Source: Chloroflexota bacterium
GTDB lineage: Bacteria > Chloroflexota > Anaerolineae > Promineifilales > Promineifilaceae
Direction: 5' to 3'
Assembly (NCBI GenBank): GCA_024277135.1
Contig: JAJRVV010000079.1
Coordinates: forward strand, 1 to 49,773
Length of the DNA stretch: 49,773 nucleotides
Under the pieces are notes generated by a model. That model saw only the letters and a list, made by a program, of their open reading frames with translations. It did not search any database and was not told the origin of the DNA. The translations under genes were made by a program, and so were the position numbers. Of the stretch, positions 44,298 to 49,773 are shown piece after piece. Position 1 is the stretch's first letter. Every line of letters begins with the position of its first letter.

Positions 44298-45071
44298 TTA
44301 GTCCTCATCTCCGAAGGCCTGGCCGCTCAAGTAGCCTATGTATGCCGGAACCAGCGGCAGAACGCATGGCGATAAGAAGGAGAGCAGTCCGGCTAGAACT
44401 GCTATTAAGTAAGTGGGTGTGGTTGCCTGTCCTAGGGGGACATCCAAGAAAAACCCATTTTGCTGCGCCCAAATTGCGATTAATGTTAACTGATTAGTCA
44501 CCAGCATCAAGCCGATGAGAATGAGGAAGATGCCGCTGGCGATTTTGATTTTTCGCATGTGCGGCTTTAAGCGGCGAACGGCCTTGACCGCCTTGTCCAT
44601 GCCGAAGCCGATTAAAAGAAAGGGAATACCCAAACCCAATGCGTATCCACTGGCTAGAACCATGGCTTGATTAGACGAATCTGCGGCAAAGCCTAAAGTC
44701 AAGATAGCGCCCAAAGTCGTGCCCACACAAGGCGTCCAGCCGGCGGCAAAGACAATGCCCATCAAAATTGAAGATAGAGGGCTGTTCCCCTTTTTAGCCT
44801 GCCAATTAGGTCGCGTATCGTAGTTGAGCCAACGGATATTGAGGACGCCTAATGTGTACAAGCCAAAGATGATGACAATGACGCCACCGACGCGGGCTAT
44901 GAGCAGCTTGTATTCGCCAAAAACCTGACCTAACAGGGTGGCGGCGCCGCCCCAACCAACGACGAAAATAAGTGAAAAACCTAGTACAAATAGAACAGCA
45001 TGGAAAAAGGTAGCATAACGACGGCTTACAGAAGGAGCCGCCGCCAGCGTAGGAGCTGGCGTGTCGCTCAT
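44298..45071 (-). CDS. CcdA-family thiol-electron transporter, circularly permuted
   Basis: A 257-residue six-TM relative of CcdA, which carries reducing power across the membrane to TlpA-like proteins. The second-half motif is in place: FAAGWTPCVGTTLGAIL with Cys115. The first-half motif, normally in the first transmembrane helix at the N-terminus, is instead the last: LAGLLSFLSPCVLPLVPAYIGYLSG, with Cys236. The protein begins at the loop that usually follows that helix (SRRYATFFHAVLFVLGFSLIFV). The order TM2-3-4-5-6-1 is topologically possible because the helix count is even. Both Cys are retained, so function is likely. It overlaps the upstream gene by 4 bp, and tlpA follows. Confidence 0.9.
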   Translation of the reverse strand: MSDTPAPTLAAAPSVSRRYATFFHAVLFVLGFSLIFVVGWGGAATLLGQVFGEYKLLIARVGGVIVIIFGLYTLGVLNIRWLNYDTRPNWQAKKGNSPLSSILMGIVFAAGWTPCVGTTLGAILTLGFAADSSNQAMVLASGYALGLGIPFLLIGFGMDKAVKAVRRLKPHMRKIKIASGIFLILIGLMLVTNQLTLIAIWAQQNGFFLDVPLGQATTPTYLIAVLAGLLSFLSPCVLPLVPAYIGYLSGQAFGDED

Positions 45072-45439
45072 ACGAGATGAACCTCCAGGGGGGGATAGGA
45101 CAGAAAAGCGGGCAGGAGGTGATTGATGATAGCTGTCTCCAAGTCGGGCGACGGCCGTTGTGCTGGGTCATTGACCAGGGCAAATTGGGTGCGGCCGTCG
45201 CGGCTGTGCGCCGTCAGCGTGGCCGGAGGGCCGTCCTGGCCGTACACCAACAAGACAACCATCTGGCAGTCGCACAAGTCGGTGCCGTGGTGGGGGCAGC
45301 TACACTCAACGTGCGCCGCGCGGGCGGCGTTCAGGTCAAATGAGCGCATGACCTGGAAATCGGCCTGCTGCAAAATATCAATCGCTCTGGCAACAGCCTT
45401 ATCGCCGCTGCCAGGTGTGGTAAACAAAGGTCGCGTCAT
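45068..45439 (-). CDS. Small Cys/His-rich hypothetical protein
   Basis: I do not recognise this 123-residue soluble protein. Its notable part is the Cys/His cluster HVECSCPHHGTDLCDCQ near residues 45-61, with four Cys and three His, which could bind a metal. A strand-rich region follows (MVVLLVYGQDGPPATLTAHSRDGRTQFALV). The stop overlaps the ccdA ATG, making it the first gene of the thiol-redox operon. Minus-strand TATAAAAT (45461-45468) upstream is a likely -10, and GAGGTGAT serves as ribosome site. A metal chaperone or sensor role is only an inference. Confidence 0.75.
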   Translation of the reverse strand: MTRPLFTTPGSGDKAVARAIDILQQADFQVMRSFDLNAARAAHVECSCPHHGTDLCDCQMVVLLVYGQDGPPATLTAHSRDGRTQFALVNDPAQRPSPDLETAIINHLLPAFLSYPPLEVHLV

Positions 45440-45537
45440 CAATACATCACCTCTCTCCCCATTTTATACCTGCCGCCTGGTGATTATCCTAGCGTCGAAT
45501 GTCGCATAAAGAGATAGGCCATTTGGCGGGGAGGCGA

Positions 45538-46131
45538 ATGATTGACAATTCACAATTGACAATTGACAATTGGAGGATGGTTATAACTGTCGCTGTTCAC
45601 GGCCGCACCCTTATTGACCAGGCTGCTTTGGCTGCCCTGGTTGCCTCTTTGCCAGGGTTGGCCGTTGTCCCGCTGACGGCCGTGCCGCCGCCCCAGGTTT
45701 TGCTTTGCCACGATGTCTTGCCGGAACATGCGCCGGAAACAGCTGTCCTCCGCCTGCTGGATGACCATCAAGACCTGACCCTCTCGCCGGCCGTCGCCGG
45801 GTTGTTTGCCGCCGACGAGACGCCAGCAACGTTGGGCGTCGCCATCCGCCAGGTGGCGCGTGAGGAACAGTACCTCAGCCCATCGGTGGCGTTAGCTTGG
45901 TTGAAGCAGAAACGAGGAGAAACGCCCCCTGTCGCCAATCTGGACAGCCTTACCCGGCGCGAACGGGAAATCCTGGCTTTGTTGGGGGAAGGATTGAGCA
46001 ACAAAGTCATCGCCGCCCGGCTCTATCTTAGCGTGCGCACCATCGAGGGTCATGTCGCCAATTTATATGCCAAACTTGGCGTCCATTCCCGCACAGAAGC
46101 GGCGCTTATCGCCGTTCAGTCTGGCGCGTAG
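45538..46131 (+). CDS. LuxR-family regulator with a degenerate receiver
   Basis: A 197-residue protein. The C-terminal DNA-binding domain is classic NarL/FixJ: LTRREREILALLGEGLSNKVIAARLYLSVRTIEGHVANLYAKLGVHSRTEAALIA. The N-terminal half retains the end of a receiver (LGVAIRQVAREEQYLSPSVALAWL) but has lost the acidic pair and the phospho-acceptor motif, so it should not be phosphorylated normally. The start is uncertain: ATG 45538 has GGGGAGG three bases upstream, but then residues 2-12 are a translation of TTGACAA heptamers. ATG 45577 directly abuts a GGAGG. Confidence 0.85.
   Translation: MIDNSQLTIDNWRMVITVAVHGRTLIDQAALAALVASLPGLAVVPLTAVPPPQVLLCHDVLPEHAPETAVLRLLDDHQDLTLSPAVAGLFAADETPATLGVAIRQVAREEQYLSPSVALAWLKQKRGETPPVANLDSLTRREREILALLGEGLSNKVIAARLYLSVRTIEGHVANLYAKLGVHSRTEAALIAVQSGA
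45541..45572. repeat. Period-7 repeat (ATTGACA type)
   Basis: Four heptamers ATTGACA, ATTCACA, ATTGACA, ATTGACA at the 5' end of the LuxR-type gene. Same family as 5355. Confidence 0.9.
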
Positions 46132-46212
46132 GTCGTTTGGCGGGTGCGGCAATAGGCCATTTTGCGGGTATCTTTATGTAAGCGTTGTGACAAACCCAGT
46201 TTGGTTGCGGCC

Positions 46213-46218
46213 TATAAT
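46213..46218 (+). promoter_or_regulatory. -10 box for the secreted-protein gene
   Basis: TATAAT lies about 84 bases before the ATG at 46302. The best -35 candidate (GTGACA at 46187) is 20 bp away, so the promoter is tentative. Confidence 0.4.
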
Positions 46219-46301
46219 CTAAATCAGTAGCCGTCACATCGCGCATTTCCCCACATATTCACGCGGCAATAAAATCCATCCCTTATCAAGGAGAATAACA
46301 A

Positions 46302-47114
46302 ATGAGACGTTTTCGACTACCCATCATGGGCTTGCTTCTGGCTGCACTGACCATATTGGCGGCGACTGTGGCCGCCGACCCCGATCAAGCGTTGGAATAT
46401 GAAATCAAGGCCAAAGACGGCCGTCTAATTCGAGAAGTTACCGGCGCTGTCACCGATGATATATTGGGCGTACCCGCCGCGCCGGTGGACTCATTCGTCT
46501 GGGACGGCGATGGCATTGTGCCCATCAACGGTTCCGTAAAATTGGAGATAGACCCCGTCGCCAACACCGGTTCCATCGTAGCTAATTGGACGGATGAGAA
46601 TGGCAATTGGACTTTGCGGCAGACGGCATTCGCCCCACCGGGACATCCCACCGGTTTGGTTGTTGGCTCGGACGGCAACAGCACCGAGCTAATTGAGGAC
46701 GATCCGGTGACGACGAACGTCTACCTGCACGGCAATACAACGGCCGGCGGCCCGGTTCTGCCCACCGTTTTTAACCTGCTAGCAACCTGGGGACCGGCGG
46801 AAGTAACGCTGAACGGCCAGCCGTTTGACAACCCGTATGATGGCCCGTCGCCGCTGTGGGCGGCGCACACGATGACGACGGTCGGCGTACGCAATGACGC
46901 TGGCGAGGTGCTGACGAAGGACGGCTCCATTTTCAACATGATGAACCTGGCCGATCGCGCCAATGGCGTGACCTATGATGACGAATTGGAATTCCACCTG
47001 GTCTTCCACGACGCCCCTGGCCCGGAGATGACCGACAATGTGCCGCCGCCGCTCTCCTTCTTCTACCACGTCACTTTCCAGGATGTAAAGATTAAAATTC
47101 GGGGCCGCGGCTAA
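46302..47114 (+). CDS. Secreted beta-rich hypothetical protein
   Basis: A 270-residue exported protein with a signal peptide (about residues 1-25, ending AATVAAD). The mature part is acidic and strand-rich, with repeated Gly/Asn/Asp turns (GSIVANWTDENGNWTLRQTAF, NVYLHGNTTAGGPVLPTVFNLLATWGPAEVTLNGQP). A conserved-looking His-rich end reads DELEFHLVFHDAPGPEMTDN. No catalytic motif or repeat module is recognised. AAGGAG precedes the ATG by seven bases. Two terminators follow, so it is a monocistronic unit. Confidence 0.8.
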   Translation: MRRFRLPIMGLLLAALTILAATVAADPDQALEYEIKAKDGRLIREVTGAVTDDILGVPAAPVDSFVWDGDGIVPINGSVKLEIDPVANTGSIVANWTDENGNWTLRQTAFAPPGHPTGLVVGSDGNSTELIEDDPVTTNVYLHGNTTAGGPVLPTVFNLLATWGPAEVTLNGQPFDNPYDGPSPLWAAHTMTTVGVRNDAGEVLTKDGSIFNMMNLADRANGVTYDDELEFHLVFHDAPGPEMTDNVPPPLSFFYHVTFQDVKIKIRGRG

Positions 47115-47141
47115 ATTTCAAGCGAACCCGGCTGATGATAG

Positions 47142-47177
47142 AAGGATGTCCGGCAGAGGCCGGGCGTCCTTTTTTTA
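47142..47177 (+). terminator. Intrinsic terminator after the secreted-protein gene
   Basis: AAGGATGTCCGGC (47142-47154) pairs throughout with GCCGGGCGTCCTT (47159-47171), including two G-U pairs, with loop AGAG. A seven-T run follows. Confidence 0.9.
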
Positions 47178-47216
47178 TACCTGCTCCGGCTTTGCCCCGG
47201 ACTTGATCCGCCAGGA

Positions 47217-47249
47217 AAAACCCAACCCGCCACCGCCGGGTTGGGTTTT
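47217..47249. terminator. Second terminator hairpin
   Basis: AAAACCCAACCCG (47217-47229) and its exact complement (47237-47249) form a 13-bp stem with a 7-nt loop, with A and T ends suitable for either strand. Confidence 0.8.
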
Positions 47250-47389
47250 CGTATAGGCCAGGGGACGCCGATAACTCCTCCATTGGTCAGTCAACGTGCA
47301 ATAATAGATTACCCGTACAGATGAATAGCGCCTGCCATAGTATATTTATCCTTGTCTTCATGAGCATTCGTTGAAAGGAGATGAAAATT

Positions 47390-48247
47390 ATGGGTACTTT
47401 GCCAGTTAGTTTGCACATTAACAGATCAAAGCAGTTCTTGGTTTTCCCTGCTTTGCTTTTAACGGCGCAGACAGCAATCATCTTTGCCATTCTCTCCTTT
47501 GGCGTCAGGACAGGGGGCCACCCGATACCTCCCGTCGGCCTGGGTTTATCCGCCACCTCGATTCTCATTTCCGCCGCTTACCTGGCATACATTTATTTTT
47601 TATCGCCTGGTTTCAAGCCGCTTCAGGAGCTGACGGCGTTATTCTCTCCGGCAGTCGTCAGCCTGATGTTGGCAGCGGCGCTTTGGATGACTCCCTGGAT
47701 GGGCGGCGCGCCATATGCCCCATTCAAGCCGGGTGCAGCAGATACAGTGTTATTTTGGAATTTGCTTTTTCTACTTTTGGGCGGCGTCATTGGCGTCGCC
47801 TACCATTCCTGGAAATTTCTCCTCCTTTGTTTACTGTTTCAATTAAGCCTTTATGTCAATTCATACAGCTTGCTTCATTGGTCTCTTTATCCATATTTGA
47901 ATATCGTTGAAGCAATTTTAGGGATAAGACCTATGACGTTTTTGATGATAGTGGGAGGATACACGCTTGCGATCCTTGTTTTGCCCTGGCGTAAGCGGCA
48001 CATCAAATTTCGGCCGAACTGGGCTTTTGCGGCGATAACCACCAATTTAACCGGGGGATGGATGGCGTATGCGCTATTGGCGGCGCTTCCCCAAAATGGC
48101 GAGTATCTCGGATGGCAGTCTGTCCCGTTAACCGTACCTGAAGGCGCCTGGAATTGGAGTTTCACCGCTGCTCAAATGCTCATCTTTGTCGCCATGATTG
48201 CGCCCGCGCTTGGGACGCTAATTATCATGGCCCGGAGATTGCGATAA
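47390..48247 (+). CDS. Multi-pass membrane protein of unknown function
   Basis: A 285-residue protein with about eight hydrophobic segments (for example ALLLTAQTAIIFAILSFG, SILISAAYLAYIYFL, VVSLMLAAALW). I recognise no family; it contains no transporter signature or charged catalytic cluster. The ATG at 47390 is preferred because AAGGAG (47375-47380) abuts the upstream ATG at 47381 with no spacing. The next gene starts within its stop codon (TAATG), so the two form a pair. Confidence 0.75.
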   Translation: MGTLPVSLHINRSKQFLVFPALLLTAQTAIIFAILSFGVRTGGHPIPPVGLGLSATSILISAAYLAYIYFLSPGFKPLQELTALFSPAVVSLMLAAALWMTPWMGGAPYAPFKPGAADTVLFWNLLFLLLGGVIGVAYHSWKFLLLCLLFQLSLYVNSYSLLHWSLYPYLNIVEAILGIRPMTFLMIVGGYTLAILVLPWRKRHIKFRPNWAFAAITTNLTGGWMAYALLAALPQNGEYLGWQSVPLTVPEGAWNWSFTAAQMLIFVAMIAPALGTLIIMARRLR

Positions 48248-48933
48248 TGAACCTTGATGTCGTTGAACAAGATAAAAGCACACGCCCACGAATGAAAAGC
48301 CCTCTATTTTTGTTCTCAGTTGTTTACTTCGTTGGATTGGTCGTATTGATCATTCTGATTTATCTTGCTTCCCCCGGCCCGGCTTCTCAAGAGATTTTGG
48401 GCGTCAGTATGGGGCGTTCCGATGAGGAGTCTGGCGTTGTTCATTTGTCTGGACGCCGGCTTGATTGTGTTTCCACGGCCGAAAAACGGCCGTATACCAC
48501 CCAGTGCATCGTAGATATTGCCGAAAAGCCATTGGTGATCTACATTCAACGAAACAGTATGCGCTTTAGCGATCAATTGCCCGGCATTTGCGAAGCATTT
48601 TATGATGGTCAAAATTGGCCCTGTCAAATCAGTTTTGCAAATGCGTCTTGGTTTGCCTATCTGGAACGTCCTTTGGGACTGGAAAAGACCCAAATGAATA
48701 CGTTGCGCCAACGTTACTTCATCGAAAATTTACCAGAAGATTATTTTATTTTAGGCAGCTTGCTGGTGACGATATTGACGACGCTTATTGTTGTTGCCAA
48801 TCTCATCGTCTGGCGTTGGCCTAAAACGAATCATAAGACCACCCTCGTCTTTCCTGCGCTTTTCGGGGGAGGGGTAACATTTGCCATCACTTTTTTCTTC
48901 ATGATTTGGCTGACACGCGGTTTTTGGGATTAG
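48247..48933 (+). CDS. Two-TM protein of unknown function
   Basis: A 228-residue protein with one hydrophobic segment near residues 18-40 (LFLFSVVYFVGLVVLIILIYL) and others near the C-terminus. Between them lies an extracytoplasmic domain with paired Cys (RLDCVST, TQCIVDI, PGICEAF, NWPCQISF) that could form disulfides. The family is unknown. It overlaps the upstream membrane protein by one base and the convergent methyltransferase by 4 bp. Confidence 0.75.
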   Translation: MNLDVVEQDKSTRPRMKSPLFLFSVVYFVGLVVLIILIYLASPGPASQEILGVSMGRSDEESGVVHLSGRRLDCVSTAEKRPYTTQCIVDIAEKPLVIYIQRNSMRFSDQLPGICEAFYDGQNWPCQISFANASWFAYLERPLGLEKTQMNTLRQRYFIENLPEDYFILGSLLVTILTTLIVVANLIVWRWPKTNHKTTLVFPALFGGGVTFAITFFFMIWLTRGFWD

Positions 48934-49592
48934 GCTGATTTCGATCCCTGGCTGTTCTGTGCAATTGGTTTTGTGCCTGAGACGATACGCCATAGACCAC
49001 CGGCCATCCTTTCTTGCTCAAATTCGACGGCCGTCCCCATCAACGGCTCCCACCATCTCCGGCTAATGTCGCTGGCCGCCACACGATTGACAAACTGGGT
49101 GAAAAGATTCCGGCGCGGCGTGTACCAATCCATGATGGCGTAACGGCCGTTCCCCGCCAACATTTCCCACGTCCGAACAAACACCGCTTCCCATTCCGGC
49201 GCTACCGAAAAACCGAGGGTACACACCACCCGATCCAGGCGTAAATTGGCCTGACCGCTGGCTTCACGCAGCATCGCCGGCGACAGCGCGCGGGCGTCGG
49301 CGTGAAGCAGATGCACATTGCCCCAGCCGTTTTTCTCAACTTTGCGCCGCGCCTGTGCCAGCATCCCCTTTGAATAATCCGTGCCGATCAGCGTGCCTGT
49401 TGGGCCGATGCCTTCCAGGGTAAAGCGGAAATTCTGACCGGTGCCGCAAGCCACGTCCAACACTGTTTGCCCCGGCTCCAGGCGCAACTGCTGCATCGTT
49501 CGCTGTCGGGCGCGGTTGTACGAACCCAGGATAAACGGGTCGTAGAGCGGCGCAATCCGGTCATACCAGCGCGTTGGGTTTTCTTTTGTCAT
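48930..49592 (-). CDS. Class I SAM-dependent methyltransferase
   Basis: A 220-residue Rossmann-fold methyltransferase. Motif I is VLDVACGTGQNFRF, motif II begins TLIGTDYSKGMLAQARRK, and the later motifs include LDRVVCTLGFSVAPEWEAV. The YDRIAPLYDPFILGSYNRAR opening is typical of UbiE-like and phosphatidylethanolamine-type enzymes, and the C-terminal half (MDWYTPRRNLFTQFVNRVAASDISRRWW) suggests a lipid or quinone substrate. The substrate is not determined. It converges on the gene at 48247. Confidence 0.88.
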   Translation of the reverse strand: MTKENPTRWYDRIAPLYDPFILGSYNRARQRTMQQLRLEPGQTVLDVACGTGQNFRFTLEGIGPTGTLIGTDYSKGMLAQARRKVEKNGWGNVHLLHADARALSPAMLREASGQANLRLDRVVCTLGFSVAPEWEAVFVRTWEMLAGNGRYAIMDWYTPRRNLFTQFVNRVAASDISRRWWEPLMGTAVEFEQERMAGGLWRIVSGTKPIAQNSQGSKSA

Positions 49593-49676
49593 CGTAACAC
49601 CTCATGGATATTGTAAGCTGATTAGGGTGTCGGGGCGACGGCCGTTTGGCCTGGGTACCCATGAAATCAAGTAATT

Positions 49677-49697
49677 TTACCTGGTTAGATCAGGTAA
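49677..49697. promoter_or_regulatory. Candidate operator TTACCTG-N7-CAGGTAA
   Basis: A perfect 7-bp inverted repeat lies upstream of the Shine-Dalgarno at the window edge, in the gap between the divergent methyltransferase and an unseen gene. No regulator can be named. Confidence 0.35.
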
Positions 49698-49762
49698 GTT
49701 TGCGCTTCCACGACGGCCGTTTCCCCGCTATCCTGTCAATATCAACAACCCTCTTCAAAAAC

Positions 49763-49773
49763 AAGGAGGTGAG
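49763..49773 (+). promoter_or_regulatory. Strong Shine-Dalgarno of a gene beyond the window
   Basis: AAGGAGGTGAG matches the anti-Shine-Dalgarno almost fully. The start codon should lie within a few bases after the window end. Confidence 0.75.

Noticed and set aside
44298-45071. CcdA permutation as a misread of two adjacent genes
   Set aside because: The frame is continuous without stops, the upstream gene encodes no membrane helix, and no second copy of the SPC helix is present nearby.

Overview
The window is a dense, GC-rich bacterial chromosome segment that most resembles an uncultured Chloroflexota (Anaerolineae-like). The pointers are long lipoprotein and secreted-protein genes, an unusually long SecA, a SynPrep/PreP-type M16C protease, a Trp T-box leader, and gene content familiar from that phylum; this placement is an inference. 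Two genome-scale habits run through the window. The palindrome ACGGCCGT occurs more than eighty times by eye (about one is expected by chance) and is absent from the AT-rich stretch 15340-16200. Nearly every intergenic gap also carries a short tandem repeat with a 7-bp period. Together these give a repeat landscape like that of cyanobacteria (HIP1 and STRR repeats).

Layout. 1-677: start of a SIMPL-domain lipoprotein. 791-2823: shikimate pathway, with a fused aroK-aroB followed by aroQ, probably from a leaderless transcript. 2824-3200: terminator and a degenerate 11-bp-period GATG array. 3201-4823: M1-type peptidase lipoprotein. 4902-15341: tryptophan region. It opens with a sigma70 promoter and a T-box riboswitch with a UGG (Trp) specifier, then a frameshifted trpE, trpS, trpG, a PreP protease, a MaoC hydratase, trpD and trpC. 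Small toxin-antitoxin-like genes are wedged at three junctions. trpA, trpB and trpF are not here.

15403-19698: an AT-rich patch with a zinc-ribbon/TM protein and a 222-bp MITE-like element. A two-component system follows, with its neighbouring Met/Gly-rich secreted protein, then a LuxR-type gene remnant. 19699-22974: Fur-type operator and a zinc/manganese ABC importer operon ending in a Fur-family regulator. 23131-24523: B12-binding methylmalonyl-CoA mutase subunit and MeaB chaperone. 24623-38626: prs, an oversized secA, a GAF-rich histidine kinase, adenosine deaminase, fpg flanked by two copies of one palindrome, a P-loop kinase, a lipid-kinase-like protein and a Ca2+/H+ antiporter.

38878-45439 (minus strand): a copper and thiol-redox cluster. 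In transcription order it holds a Cys-rich small protein, a CcdA homologue whose first transmembrane segment has moved to the C-terminus (apparent circular permutation), TlpA thioredoxin, Lgt, a ferric-reductase-like membrane protein, CsoR, CopZ and CopA. 45538-49592: a LuxR regulator with a degenerate receiver, a secreted protein, two membrane proteins of unknown function and a methyltransferase. The window ends on a strong Shine-Dalgarno for a gene lying outside.
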